Positions 41,854-50,826 of a stretch of 64,000 bases of DNA are shown piece after piece. This DNA comes from Pseudoclavibacter sp. AY1H1 (GTDB taxonomy: Bacteria; Actinomycetota; Actinomycetes; Actinomycetales; Microbacteriaceae). Where the stretch lies: NCBI RefSeq assembly GCF_002931055.1, contig NZ_PSXX01000002.1:62001-126000 (forward strand), in the 5' to 3' direction. The notes beneath the pieces were generated by a model. That model saw only the letters and a list, made by a program, of their open reading frames with translations. It ran no database searches and was not told the DNA's origin. Each line of letters starts with the position of its first letter. The first letter of the stretch is position 1. The position numbers were made by a program, and so were the translations under genes.

Positions 41854-42444
41854 CTACGTGCCTGGGTTGGCCGGGCCGCCGCCGCCGTCGAGACGGTCAA
41901 GACGGTTCTCGAGCGCGGTGATTTTGAGGTTCTGGATCCGGTTCGTGTTGTCGAGTGCCGTGATGAGCTCGGCGAGTCCCGCCATGCCGCCGACTGTGGA
42001 CTGCAACGCGCCGAGCGCCCCTTCGAGGCTCCCGAGCCCGGACTGCAGGCCGGACACGTTCGACTGCAGTGCGGCGATCTGCCCGGCGTGCACGTTCTTC
42101 TCGCCGTTGAGGTACGAGATGGACGCGTCTTGGCCGGCGTTCTTCGCGGCGTGTTCCGAGAGGGTGATCGCGTGCGACGCGCCGAGCACGTCGAGGTAGT
42201 CGAGCGTCGCCTTGTGCACGGCCGCGATACCCGCAGCCGAGGTCACGGCGCCGTCGTAGACGTAGCTGATCCCGAAGCCACCCGAGGGGAGCTCGCCGAC
42301 GTAGCCGACGTCGACGCCGTCCTCGTCGTAGATCCGAATGCGCTGCCCGGGCCCGAAGCTGATGCGCGTGATGCCCGCTTGCTCGAGACGAGTGATTCGG
42401 CGGTCGAGCTTCGAGAACGCGGTGCCCTCGATGTCGTCGCGCAT
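41854..42444 (-). CDS. Phage tail protein with coiled-coil C-terminus
   Basis: Protein of 196 residues. RDDIEGTAFSKLDRRITRLEQ leads into a small beta domain (FGPGQRIRIYDEDGVDVGYVG), followed by a long helix with heptads (ALQSNVSGLQSGLGSLEGALG) that suggests a trimer. The ATG at 42444 overlaps the hub gene stop; the longer in-frame version to 43461 is only the shadow of the hub gene. Confidence 0.8.
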   Translation of the reverse strand: MRDDIEGTAFSKLDRRITRLEQAGITRISFGPGQRIRIYDEDGVDVGYVGELPSGGFGISYVYDGAVTSAAGIAAVHKATLDYLDVLGASHAITLSEHAAKNAGQDASISYLNGEKNVHAGQIAALQSNVSGLQSGLGSLEGALGALQSTVGGMAGLAELITALDNTNRIQNLKITALENRLDRLDGGGGPANPGT

Positions 42445-43550
42445 CAGATCTCCAACGTGTCGAGCGTGATGAGCTCCGACCCGACCCGGTGCTGCCACCC
42501 CGTGACGTAGCGGGTGTGCGTCCCTGCGGGGAAGGTGCGCGGCTTCGCCTTGTGGAGCGTGACCCGCACGCCCGGAATCCACTCGCCCGCCGAAACGTCC
42601 CCGTCCGACTGCGCGGCGAGCGACAGGGTGCGGCGTGGTCGCTTCCGTGAGTTCGCGATCGACTGCGCGTGCTGGTTCAGCACGGCCTGGTCGTCGATGT
42701 CGCCCATGCGTTCGATCTCGTCCAGCCACGGCCCCGTGTAGGCGGGGTCGATGGCGGAGGCCTTCGCGAAGAGCGTGTCCTGGTTCTTGCCGCCGCCGAG
42801 CAGCACGACACCAGTCACCTGGTTGATGGCCTCGAGGTCCATGTTCACGTCGAGCGCTCCCGAGAGGGGCGCGTCGAGGTCGAAGTCGTACTCGGGCGCC
42901 TGCAGTCGGGGTGTGCCGAGGCGGCGCTCCCAGAACCATGACCCGCCGACGACCCCATCCCGCCACTGCGGCCGGAAGTGGAGGTCCGACCCGTTGGGCA
43001 GGTCCTCGAGCTCCTTCATGATCTGCTCGATGCTCTTGCCGGCGTACCACTCGTGCGTGCGGCGCACGGTGCCCGGGCTCACCCACGAGTCCTCGAAGTC
43101 GTTCACGGGAAGCGTGAAGCGCGGTGAGGAGCCGACGAGGCCCTTCTCGAGCGTCACCAGCTGCCCGCCGCGCTCGTCGAGGTCGTAGATCCCGTACGTG
43201 GAGTCCTTGAACGCGTCGATGCCGGACGGGAGGCGCTTGGAGAGCCAGATGCGGAACGCTTGCGAGTGCACCTCGATGGTTTCCGCGGCCTCGTTCGTGC
43301 TGTGCCCGGTGATGGTGCCCGCGAACGTGATGCGCCCGTCGTAGTCGACGATGATCGACCGCGTCCACGGCTGGAACATCACTTCCGTGTCGGCCCAGTA
43401 CAGGTCGAGGCCGTCCTCGCCGAGCGAGAAGGTGTGCGTGCCGCGCCCGATGGTTTTGCACGAGTCCTGCTCGGACCCGCTCAGCGGCGTCACCTCGACG
43501 CAGTTCGAGCCGGGGTTGGTGTCGCCGATGAAGTACCGGTACTCCGGCAT
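42444..43550 (-). CDS. Tail hub / Gp37-like minor tail protein
   Basis: Protein of 368 residues matching the siphovirus ReqiPepy6 Gp37-like family by layout: PEYRYFIGDTNPGSNCVEVTPL, WFWERRLGTPRLQAPEYDFDLD, and INQVTGVVLLGGGKNQDTLFAKA. These proteins form the central baseplate hub at the tail tip. ATG 43550 has GGGAGG five bases upstream. It follows the Dit-like gene in the usual order. Confidence 0.83.
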   Translation of the reverse strand: MPEYRYFIGDTNPGSNCVEVTPLSGSEQDSCKTIGRGTHTFSLGEDGLDLYWADTEVMFQPWTRSIIVDYDGRITFAGTITGHSTNEAAETIEVHSQAFRIWLSKRLPSGIDAFKDSTYGIYDLDERGGQLVTLEKGLVGSSPRFTLPVNDFEDSWVSPGTVRRTHEWYAGKSIEQIMKELEDLPNGSDLHFRPQWRDGVVGGSWFWERRLGTPRLQAPEYDFDLDAPLSGALDVNMDLEAINQVTGVVLLGGGKNQDTLFAKASAIDPAYTGPWLDEIERMGDIDDQAVLNQHAQSIANSRKRPRRTLSLAAQSDGDVSAGEWIPGVRVTLHKAKPRTFPAGTHTRYVTGWQHRVGSELITLDTLEI

Positions 43551-43563
43551 GCGCACCTCCCCG

Positions 43564-44385
43564 TCAGTGGGCTTCGTCGAACTCGATGACCGCCAAGGCC
43601 GTTCCGGTGATGGGTTCCACCTGGAAGCTGCAGATCTGGTCGCGAGGCACGAACCAAGACGTGCCGGAGTGGCGCGCCTGCCAGACGATGACGCCGTCCG
43701 CGTAGACGCGGCCCTTCGCCATGTCGATGCGGTGCGACTTCCCCGAAGCGAGCGCAGTTTTAATGCGCAAGTACCCGAGTTCGGCGCCGGCGAAGTTCTT
43801 CAACCGCAGCCCGTACCCGCCCGGCATCGCAGTCGTCGCGGTGACGGTGATGATCGGCCAGGCGTGCAACGTGCCACGGTTCGCGACGACCACTGCCGTG
43901 CCCGAGGTGGCCGTCTGCTTCTCGTGCTGCCCGTACCGGATGGAGTCCGGCAGGAGCAGGTCGAGTTCGACGTCCGCCTTGGGGGCGTATCCGCGCGGCG
44001 TGAAGCTGACCGCGTCGAGCACCGCCGGCGACCACAGGGTGCCGTCCGACTTCTGCACCTGGAGGCGGCATTTGTCGCCCTCAGCGAGGAACCCCAACAC
44101 GGTGCGCTCGAGTTGGTCGAGCTCCCAATCGGTGCGCTCCTCAGCGACGGCTCGGATGCTCACGGTCTGCGCGTCGCGGCGGCGACGACCGAGGAGAGCG
44201 CCGTGCCGTTCCACCTGGCGGACGGACTCACCGGACAGGGATTTCTCTCCCCACCCGGTGAACCCCTTCGCCTTGATGCCGAGCCCGTACTTGCTGCCCC
44301 CGTGGCGGATGCCAGTGAAGAACGTCAGCACGGCCTCGTCGGCTTCCCGGACGAGGAGCACGAGGTAGTCGTCTACGCCGGCCAC
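43564..44385 (-). CDS. Distal tail protein (Dit, Sipho_tail family)
   Basis: Protein of 273 residues. It starts with GTG 44385 behind GGAGGAGG and overlaps the tape-measure stop by 13 bases. LVLLVREADEAVLTFFTG and RTVLGFLAEGDKCRLQVQK are in the N-terminal ring domain; the galectin-like C-terminal part has VANRGTLHAWPIITVTATT, the most conserved Dit segment, and GKSHRIDMAKGRVYADG. Dit joins the tail tube to the baseplate. Confidence 0.87.
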   Translation of the reverse strand: MAGVDDYLVLLVREADEAVLTFFTGIRHGGSKYGLGIKAKGFTGWGEKSLSGESVRQVERHGALLGRRRRDAQTVSIRAVAEERTDWELDQLERTVLGFLAEGDKCRLQVQKSDGTLWSPAVLDAVSFTPRGYAPKADVELDLLLPDSIRYGQHEKQTATSGTAVVVANRGTLHAWPIITVTATTAMPGGYGLRLKNFAGAELGYLRIKTALASGKSHRIDMAKGRVYADGVIVWQARHSGTSWFVPRDQICSFQVEPITGTALAVIEFDEAH

Positions 44386-47327
44386 GTCGCCTCCTCCCTG
44401 ATCCATCTGCGGACGAGCCGCTCGAGGCGGCTGTCGTCCGACGACGAGCCGGTGAAGCTCACGCTGCGGTTGTCCTGGCGTGCGTCCGTGACCGATGAGG
44501 ACTGCGCGTACGACGGCGACGAGTAGGACACGTTCGACTGCGACGCGACCTGCCCCCACCCGCCATACGGGTCCCCGCCCAGCGCGAGGCCCTGGAAGGC
44601 TCCCCGCTGGATGAGTTCACGCATCTTGTAGACGGCTGCCTGCCCGCCGAGCCTGTCGACGTCGCCGGCCGTGAGGACGTGCTCACCAGGGGCGAGCATG
44701 AACGGCATCGAGTCGACACCCTTCGGCCCCGGCCCGTAAATGGCACCACCCGCCGCCTTGCCGGTCATGGCACCGTTGGAGCGGATCTCCTGCGTGCCTG
44801 ACGCCGTGTTGGTGTAGATCGTGATGACGCGGCCGTTGTTGTTGTTGATGAACGTGTCGATGGAGCCCTGCGCGCCGTCCGTGTTCGCACCGATCTGCGT
44901 GACGATACTGCCCGGCACGGTGCCGAGCGCGAACACGTACTGGCCGACGCGGAGCCGAGCCTCGTCAGCGTTCTCGACGATCTCCGTTGCGACCTGGTCC
45001 GGGATGCCGACGAGCTGGTCCGCGTACGCGCGAGCCTGCTCCTCGGAGAGGTTCATCTGCAGACCGAGGTCGTAGACCTGATCCCACCCGGACTGCAGTG
45101 CGGCCTGCATTTGCTCCGCGCTGCCCGTGGTGTTCCACAGGTCCGCGGCGTAGTCGCGAGTCGCCTGCCCGACGTCCATGAGCGACTGCATGGCGTTGCG
45201 CCCGCCCTCCGCTTGGAGGTTGAGTTTGCCCGTCATGCCGTCGACGAGGGTTTCCCCTTCGTCGAGCTGCTCGTTGAAGTCCTCGAGACCTTCACGCGCA
45301 TGGTCGACGGCGTCGAAGTAGTCCATCTCCGCGTTCAGGGAGTCGTAGAGGATGCTGTTGTAGTTCGACAGCTCCTCAGCGAGGCCAGCGATCGCGCCGG
45401 ACGCGTCCTCGGCTTGCGCTGCCTGCCCGGAGAGGGCTTCCGAGTAGTCGTCGACGACGGGTGTGCTCTGCTCCGTCGCGAATCGGGCCAGCTGCTGCTG
45501 CCCGGCGAGCGTCTCGAGGTCGCCGATGACGACGCCCTGCGCGTTCGCCTGCTCGAGCAGCGCGTCACGGTAGGCGGGCATCTCACCCAGGAGGGTGGTC
45601 AGCTGCTCCGTGCTGCCGTCCGTCTCGTCCGCGAGGATCTTGAACTTCTCCGCCGCGACGAGCGGGTCGAGGTCGGCGAGCGCCTCCCCCATCTCCTCGA
45701 GTCTGCTCTTCGCGTCCCAGAACCCGGTGTCGAAGAACTCCCCGAACTTCCAGGGCTCGTCGGCCTGCGCGCGAATGTCGGTGAGCAGCTGCGGGAGGTC
45801 CGCGAGCTGCTTCATGCCCTGCTCGTCGAGGTAGCCCTCGAACAGCTTCTGGTCGGCCTTCGCGACGGTCTGGAACAGGGTGGCCGCGTCGGTCGCGCCC
45901 TTGAGCTTGTTCTCTGCCTCCTCCGTGGAGAGCGACAGTGCCCGTGACGCGGCCTCCAGGCCAGCCACAGCCGCTGCCGCAGCCACGACGGCCACGGCTA
46001 CCGGGCTACTCAGCGCCGCGACGACAGCGGCGCGTGTGGCCGCTGCGGTGATGCCGAGCGAGATGAGCGCGGCTTGTGTGGCAGCGACCTGCGGGATGAT
46101 GACCAGCGCGGATCCGCCGATGAGGAGGATGCCGCCGGCCAGGGCGGTGGCCGTGAGGAACGCGCCCTGCATGGCCGGGTCCGCGTCGCCGATCGCGTTG
46201 ACCATCTCGACCGCCGACTGCACGACCTCGCGGAGTGGTCCCTGCGCGCTGGCGCCGATGCGGATCATCGCGGTTTCCCACGCCCCGCCGAGCTCCTCGA
46301 CGTCGCCGCCGAGGTTGTCGAGGCGCGCGGAGGCGACCTGGGCCGCGTAGCCGGAGTCATCGACCTGGCCGATCCAGCCGGCGATACCCTCCTCGCCTTC
46401 GGCGTAGAGGACGTTCGCGGCGCGGATCGCGTCCTGGCCGAAGATGATCGCCATCGCGGCGTCACGAGCTGCCGGCGACAGGTCCTTCATCTTGGTCTGC
46501 AGCTGACCGGCGAGGCCGGACATGCCGATGAACTCGCCGCTCGCCGTGCGCGTCTGGATGCCGAGCTCGGTGAGCATGTCGGCTGCCTCGCCCGAGGGGT
46601 TCGTGAGGCGCATCAGCATGGTGCGGAAGCTCGTGCCGGCGTCGGAGCCGAGGAGGCCCGCGTTCGCGAAGGCGGTCAGCGAACCGACCGTCTCCTCGAC
46701 GGAAAGGCCCATCTGGGAGGCCACGAGGCCGGACTGGTTGAGGGCCTGGCCGAGGTCGGAGACGCCACCCTGTGCCTTGCCAGCACCGGCGGCGAGGAGG
46801 TCGGCGACGTGCACTGCCTGGTCCCCGGCGAGCTTGAACTGCGACAGGGTCGTCGCGGTCTGCTCGGCCGCGTCGGCCACGGACAGTTCGCCAGCTGCGG
46901 CGAGGTCGAGGGCACCCGTGAGGGCGCCGCCGAGGATGTTCGACGTGGAGAGGCCCGCCTTGCCGAGCTCCTCGATGCCCGCGGCCGCTTCGGTGGCGGT
47001 GAAGACCGTCGACTGGCCCGCCTCGAGCGCGGCGTCCCGGAGGATGCCCATCTGCTCGACGGGCGCCATCGTCGCGGACTGCACGGACGACATCGACGAC
47101 TCGAACTTCGAGGACGTCATGACCGCCGAGAGCGCGAACGCCGTCATGGCGGCACCGGCGACGGTCATCTGCGTGCCGACGTGCTGCATCGCCTGCTCTT
47201 GCGACATGAGCCGGTCGCCGAGCGCCGCCTGTGCCGCCTCGAGGTCTTCCGTGGCCTGCGCCGACTGCTTCGCCTTCGCGAGGTAGTCGGCGTTGTTCAT
47301 ACCGAGGGTGACGAGAACGCTCTTCAC
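44373..47327 (-). CDS. Tape measure protein
   Basis: Protein of 984 residues that sets tail length. The TP901-type core is in residues about 75-370 (AALEAGQSTVFTATEAAAGIEELGKAG, LNQSGLVASQMGLSVEET, LMRLTNPSGEAADML), followed by two or three hydrophobic helices (GAFLTATALAGGILLIGGSALVIIP and AAVVAALSSPVAVAVVAAAAAVAG) and a coiled C-terminus. The last part, GVDSMPFMLAPGEHVLTAGDVDRLGG, is conserved in this family. It follows the frameshifted chaperone gene, the invariant order in siphoviruses. Confidence 0.95.
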   Translation of the reverse strand: MKSVLVTLGMNNADYLAKAKQSAQATEDLEAAQAALGDRLMSQEQAMQHVGTQMTVAGAAMTAFALSAVMTSSKFESSMSSVQSATMAPVEQMGILRDAALEAGQSTVFTATEAAAGIEELGKAGLSTSNILGGALTGALDLAAAGELSVADAAEQTATTLSQFKLAGDQAVHVADLLAAGAGKAQGGVSDLGQALNQSGLVASQMGLSVEETVGSLTAFANAGLLGSDAGTSFRTMLMRLTNPSGEAADMLTELGIQTRTASGEFIGMSGLAGQLQTKMKDLSPAARDAAMAIIFGQDAIRAANVLYAEGEEGIAGWIGQVDDSGYAAQVASARLDNLGGDVEELGGAWETAMIRIGASAQGPLREVVQSAVEMVNAIGDADPAMQGAFLTATALAGGILLIGGSALVIIPQVAATQAALISLGITAAATRAAVVAALSSPVAVAVVAAAAAVAGLEAASRALSLSTEEAENKLKGATDAATLFQTVAKADQKLFEGYLDEQGMKQLADLPQLLTDIRAQADEPWKFGEFFDTGFWDAKSRLEEMGEALADLDPLVAAEKFKILADETDGSTEQLTTLLGEMPAYRDALLEQANAQGVVIGDLETLAGQQQLARFATEQSTPVVDDYSEALSGQAAQAEDASGAIAGLAEELSNYNSILYDSLNAEMDYFDAVDHAREGLEDFNEQLDEGETLVDGMTGKLNLQAEGGRNAMQSLMDVGQATRDYAADLWNTTGSAEQMQAALQSGWDQVYDLGLQMNLSEEQARAYADQLVGIPDQVATEIVENADEARLRVGQYVFALGTVPGSIVTQIGANTDGAQGSIDTFINNNNGRVITIYTNTASGTQEIRSNGAMTGKAAGGAIYGPGPKGVDSMPFMLAPGEHVLTAGDVDRLGGQAAVYKMRELIQRGAFQGLALGGDPYGGWGQVASQSNVSYSSPSYAQSSSVTDARQDNRSVSFTGSSSDDSRLERLVRRWIREEATWPA

Positions 47328-47345
47328 GGCACCCCCTGTGTTGAG

Positions 47346-48304
47346 TTATCTGGGGACCTTGGTCACCTCGTAGATGAGGCCCGCGCGAGCGAACCGCTTG
47401 GCGTCTTCGTCGAGGCTCTTGAGCGAGCCCGTGGTGAGTTCCCGCTCGAAGTCGGCTCTCGCGAGCTCGATCGCCTTCACGGCGTAGTTGGTGCGGGTGC
47501 TGACCTGCCACTCGTACGCGCCGTAGCCGTTCTGCGGGTCGCCCTCTGGGTTGACCTCGTCAGCGAACAGGTGACCTCGTGGGGACGTCTGCGCCTGCTT
47601 GTCGCGGGCGGCGTGCATGAGGTCCAGATCCTCGCGCGAGAACTCCGGTTCGCCGGCTTCGGGCGCCCACCCCCAGAGGATGCGGGGTGAGCGGCCGAGC
47701 TCGATGGCGAGGAGGACGTCGCGGTACAGGCGAGGGTCTGCGTCTAGCCTTTTTTTGCCGCGGTGTACCCGCCCGAGTAGACGATCTCGTTGATGGTGAA
47801 CTGGGCGATGACGAGCGCGGACAGGTCGCCGTAGCCGATGTTCGCGAACACGTTCTGCCACACCTCGGGGGTGGGCTGCTCGGTTTCCTCGCCGTCGACC
47901 TCGAGGGCGGAGAGCTCGAGCGCAGCCTTCGTCGTGGCGTACGCGTCGACGCCGTAGCGGTGGTCCAGTACGGACCAGAGCGACTTGTCCTCGGGGAGCG
48001 GGTTGCGTGCCTTGACTGCCTGCCACTGGTGCGGGGGCAGTTCGACGACGCGGATGACGGCGAACTCGTCGCGGATGGACTCGAGGTACTCCTCGAGCTC
48101 GTGCTTCGCCTCGGTGTACGCCTGCAGGGGGAAGCGGGGGTCGCCGTCGTACCCCTCCTGCGTGCTGAGCGCGTACTCCTCCTTCGCCTTCAGCATCTTG
48201 TCGGTGCGGCGCTTCTGCTCGCCGAGGAGCTCTCGGTTGAAGAGGACGTCGATGTCCTGGTATTCGCGGGTCGCGGTGCTGGCCCTGTTGCTGAGCTTGC
48301 TCAT
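47346..48304 (-). CDS. Tail assembly chaperone, frameshifted long form (GT-type)
   Basis: Made from the same start as the 185-residue short form by a -1 shift at A-AAA-AAA (47756-47750). The extension reads RLDADPRLYRDVLLAIELGR to the end, 134 residues, giving about 319 in all. Without the shift the reading stops at TAG 47746. The extension WGWAPEAGEPEFSREDLDLMHAARDKQ is typical of the T part in siphoviruses. Both forms coat the tape measure protein during tail assembly. Confidence 0.88.
47744..48304 (-). CDS. Tail assembly chaperone, short form (G-type)
   Basis: Protein of 186 residues: SKLSNRASTATREYQDIDVLFN, a helical middle (RRTDKMLKAKEEYALSTQE) and WQNVFANIGYGDLSALVIAQFTINEIVYSGG, ending in TAAKKG just after the slippery A7. 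It is placed between the tail tube and tape measure genes, where the gpG/gpGT pair always lies. Confidence 0.88.
   Translation of the reverse strand: MSKLSNRASTATREYQDIDVLFNRELLGEQKRRTDKMLKAKEEYALSTQEGYDGDPRFPLQAYTEAKHELEEYLESIRDEFAVIRVVELPPHQWQAVKARNPLPEDKSLWSVLDHRYGVDAYATTKAALELSALEVDGEETEQPTPEVWQNVFANIGYGDLSALVIAQFTINEIVYSGGYTAAKKG
47750..47756 (-). promoter_or_regulatory. -1 ribosomal frameshift site
   Basis: On the minus strand the zero-frame reads GCA AAA AAA GGC TAG. A slip back of one base on the seven A residues gives AAA AAA AGG CTA and opens the downstream frame. A-AAA-AAA is a known slippery heptamer, and the position in the chaperone gene fits siphovirus practice. Confidence 0.88.
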
Positions 48305-48340
48305 GAGTCTGATCTCCCATCAATTCCCATCGGAGTGGTG

Positions 48341-48375
48341 CTCGGGGCGGGCGGATGGGATACGCCCGCCCCGAG
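48341..48375 (-). terminator. Hairpin after the tail tube gene
   Basis: CTCGGGGCGGGCG pairs with CGCCCGCCCCGAG (13 bp) around a 9-base loop, between the tail tube gene and the chaperone gene. No T-tract; it may reduce read-through so that tube protein is made in excess. Confidence 0.65.
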
Positions 48376-48389
48376 GTTCTGGTGCCGCG

Positions 48390-48905
48390 CTACGCGGTCA
48401 GCGCGACCTGGTCCTTGAGGACCGGCTGCTGGTAGCCGTACGTGACGACCTTCGTGCGCACGGAGTTCGTGTGCGGGGACTTGACCTTGCTCTTGACCTC
48501 GACGTTGTGGAAGTCCCACTTGTCGGTGGCGCTGATGGCCTGGTTGTGGGGCACGGCGTCGCGGACGGCGATGATGAACTCGGTGTCCTCGATGAGCAGC
48601 GGGTCCGCGACTGCCGCGGCGCTGCCGTAGACGATCGTCGACACGAGTGTGTCGGTCGCGAGGCCTCGCTCTTCGCGCTTCTGCGGGAACGTGAGGCGGT
48701 CGTCGGGGAGCATCTCGTAGCCGGGTGTGTAGACGAACCCGTCCGGCACGTGGCTGTACGTGATGTCGACGGCGCCGACGGCGTTCATCTCCGCGATCGT
48801 TGCCTTGCCGGTCGGCGAGAGGACAGCGCTGCGCGGGATGGCGAGGATGAGGAGGTTCCCGAGGCCCTTGACGGACTTCTCGGGAGGGGTGAGGGTGATG
48901 GCCAT
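48390..48905 (-). CDS. Major tail (tube) protein
   Basis: Protein of 171 residues: AITLTPPEKSVKGLGNLLILAIP at the start, VGAVDITYSHVPDGFVYTPGYEML in the middle and a C-terminal strand VVTYGYQQPVLKDQVALTA. The size, the position before the chaperone genes and the hairpin after it fit a tail tube protein. The family assignment rests on context more than on a signature. Confidence 0.78.
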   Translation of the reverse strand: MAITLTPPEKSVKGLGNLLILAIPRSAVLSPTGKATIAEMNAVGAVDITYSHVPDGFVYTPGYEMLPDDRLTFPQKREERGLATDTLVSTIVYGSAAAVADPLLIEDTEFIIAVRDAVPHNQAISATDKWDFHNVEVKSKVKSPHTNSVRTKVVTYGYQQPVLKDQVALTA

Positions 48906-48911
48906 GCGGCG

Positions 48912-49199
48912 CTACCTTTCGGTTTCGGGCCGCACGGGCGGCTCATCTTCGGACTCAGCAGGCGCTTCGTCCTCGGTCTGGGTGGGGGCGGGGAGTTCCT
49001 CGCCGAGTGTCGCGGCGCGCGCGAGCTCCTCGACGGTCGGGCCCTCGGTGATGGACTCACGTCGGGTGGACGGCGCGGCGTGCTTGCCCGCGTCGCCCTC
49101 GTAGGGCTTGAAGAACTGCGGGAGGTCTTCCAGGTACGAGGCCGGGACCTCGATCGGGCGGCCTTCCGGGCCTTCGGCGAGTGCGATGTCCTGGCTCAT
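48912..49199 (-). CDS. Hypothetical phage protein, acidic
   Basis: Protein of 95 residues, with IEVPASYLEDLPQFFKPYEGD and a disordered Pro/Glu tail. It lies between the tail terminator and tail tube genes. Small acidic proteins at this place are seen in many actinophages; function unknown. Confidence 0.65.
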   Translation of the reverse strand: MSQDIALAEGPEGRPIEVPASYLEDLPQFFKPYEGDAGKHAAPSTRRESITEGPTVEELARAATLGEELPAPTQTEDEAPAESEDEPPVRPETER

Positions 49200-49209
49200 G
49201 GCTGGGCTC

Positions 49210-49611
49210 CTAGGTCGGTTCGGACGTGAACTTGTAGAGGACGAGCGCCACCCAGTGGGAGGGTTGCTCGTCGTCGATGGGGTACGTGTCGGTGGCGCCG
49301 CGCTCGATGGGCGAGCAGTCGCGGCCTTCCACGGAGAGGGCGACGCCGAACTGCATCGGCGGCGGGCGGAGGCGCTTGTCGACCTCCTCGGCGATGAGCA
49401 GCACAGCGTCGAGCGACTGGCCGACGCACCTCACGGCGTAGACGAGCTGCTCGGCGGCGTACGGCCCCGTCTGGCGTGTCTGCTCGTCGTCGGTGCTCCC
49501 GGGCAGCACGAGCGCGTACGGCGGCTTCTTGCGGGTGCGTCCGACGTCGACCTTGTCGGCGAGGTTGCCGGTGCGGAGGAGGGCGACGAACGCGTCGAGC
49601 TCACCGATCAT
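49210..49611 (-). CDS. Tail terminator-like protein
   Basis: Protein of 133 residues. The pattern YALVLPGSTDDEQTRQTGPYA followed by YAVRCVGQSLDAVLLIAEEVDKRL is that of tail-completion or terminator proteins, which cap the tail tube. Its start overlaps the gene before by 4 bases. Position, size and fold pattern agree, but no strict motif exists. Confidence 0.72.
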   Translation of the reverse strand: MIGELDAFVALLRTGNLADKVDVGRTRKKPPYALVLPGSTDDEQTRQTGPYAAEQLVYAVRCVGQSLDAVLLIAEEVDKRLRPPPMQFGVALSVEGRDCSPIERGATDTYPIDDEQPSHWVALVLYKFTSEPT

Positions 49612-50012
49612 GCGAGGACGCTCGCCAGCGCCTGGTGCCCGGCGATCTCGATGCCGCGCTCGAAGTCAGCCGTGTTCGCCTCGAGCGCGGACGCGCCCTG
49701 GCCGAAGGGTGAGTTGTTGCGGGAGCCGTACTCGATGAGGTTGCCGAGCGCGCCCTGCGTGCGGGCCTTGTCGGGGCCGATCTCCCACCGGATGGACTTG
49801 GCGAGCTCCACCGTCTCGTAGCCGATGGAGAACGGGTAGGCGCGTGCCGATCCGCCGCCGAGGTCAGCGAGGGCGAGCGACTTCCAGTCGTCCTTCACGT
49901 GACGGGCGGTGACGGTGCCGGCGGTCTTGACGTTCTTCTTCAGCTCGCCTTCCAGGTTGCCGAAGCTCGCGACGAGGCGCTGCACGTCGGAGTAGTCGAA
50001 GGATGGACTCAT
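49608..50012 (-). CDS. HK97 gp10-like head-tail protein
   Basis: Protein of 134 residues: YSDVQRLVASFGNLEGELKKNVKTAGTVTARHVKDDW followed by YGSRNNSPFGQGAS, the usual pattern of gp10-type proteins that join head and tail (the Y-G-S-x-N segment is widely conserved). ATG 50012 overlaps the gene upstream by 4 bases; the longer frame to 50264 is a shadow of that gene. Confidence 0.82.
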   Translation of the reverse strand: MSPSFDYSDVQRLVASFGNLEGELKKNVKTAGTVTARHVKDDWKSLALADLGGGSARAYPFSIGYETVELAKSIRWEIGPDKARTQGALGNLIEYGSRNNSPFGQGASALEANTADFERGIEIAGHQALASVLA

Positions 50013-50416
50013 GCGAGCTTCACCCCCTCGAGGAGGAAGCGCCGCGAGGACGCCGCCGACTTCGCGACCGGACCGATGATGCGGAACGTCTCCCCCACGA
50101 GCGCCGCGTTCTGCGACGTCGCGATCTCGACGACCATCCCTGACTCGACCTGCTCGGTGTCCCTCATGGGGAGCTTGAGCGTGTACTGCAGCGTCTGGAT
50201 GAGGCGGCCAGCGTTGTCCTTGAGCTCCACCTGCGTGGCGGACTCCTTGAGCTCGCACGGCCACGGCTCGGCGTTGATGGGCGTGAGGACGGTGTCGTGC
50301 TTGAGCGTCTCCGGGTTCGGTTTCTCACTCAGCGTCTCGACGTTGATCGTGCACGTGTCGAGGAACGTCGCTTCCGTCACCGCCTGGGCTTGGGCGAGGA
50401 GTGATGGTGTCAGCAT
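50009..50416 (-). CDS. Head closure protein (DUF6093-like)
   Basis: Protein of 135 residues: ATFLDTCTINVETLSEKPN, then YTLKLPMRDTEQVESGMVVEIATSQNAALVGETFRIIGP. This matches head closure proteins that block DNA exit, by pattern and by place after the head-tail adaptor. Start and stop overlap the neighbours by 1 and 4 bases. Confidence 0.75.
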   Translation of the reverse strand: MLTPSLLAQAQAVTEATFLDTCTINVETLSEKPNPETLKHDTVLTPINAEPWPCELKESATQVELKDNAGRLIQTLQYTLKLPMRDTEQVESGMVVEIATSQNAALVGETFRIIGPVAKSAASSRRFLLEGVKLA

Positions 50417-50811
50417 CAGAGCTCCAACTGCATGGAGTAGACGCCCTGGCTGGTGCCCGCGATTGGCCTCGGCTGGAAGCGGGCGAGGTCCTCGTCAGCG
50501 ATGTAGATCTTGCCGCTTGCGAGCGACCCGTCCACGCGCTGCGAATACTCGTCCGTGCCGAACGTGACCAGGCCGCCGGCGTTGCGCACCTTCCGCTCCA
50601 CCGCGTTCACGAGCGCGTCGCGGACGACGTTCTCGCGGACGTGGCGGGGGTTCTCGGGAGGGAGCGCCTTGCGGGCTTCGAGGTCCGGGACGGCGTCGAG
50701 GAGCTTCTCGACGGCCTGGTCGATCCACTGCGGGATCACCCGGACCTCGTCCGCGGTGAGAGGCCGCTCGATGACGCCACGGATCGAGTCGACATTGATC
50801 GGTGCTTGCAT
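50416..50811 (-). CDS. Head-tail adaptor
   Basis: Protein of 131 residues: LTADEVRVIPQWIDQAVEKLLDAVPDLEARKA, RDALVNAVERKVRNAGGLVTFGTDEYSQRVDG. A helical body with a conserved Arg/Asn-rich helix and the YSQRVDGSLASG loop resembles the Gp15/Gp19-type connectors bound to the portal. The assignment uses context as well. Confidence 0.78.
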   Translation of the reverse strand: MQAPINVDSIRGVIERPLTADEVRVIPQWIDQAVEKLLDAVPDLEARKALPPENPRHVRENVVRDALVNAVERKVRNAGGLVTFGTDEYSQRVDGSLASGKIYIADEDLARFQPRPIAGTSQGVYSMQLEL

Positions 50812-50826
50812 GAGCGGCCTCCCCTG

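Noticed and set aside
41854-43461. 535-codon version of the tail protein at 41854
   Set aside because: The part upstream of 42444 is antigenic-looking His/Arg-rich shadow of the hub gene; the ATG at 42444 is coupled to the hub stop.
47346-48323. Independent 325-codon gene before the tape measure gene
   Set aside because: Its first half overlaps the chaperone gene in another frame and looks non-coding; the A7 site explains the second half as a frameshift product.
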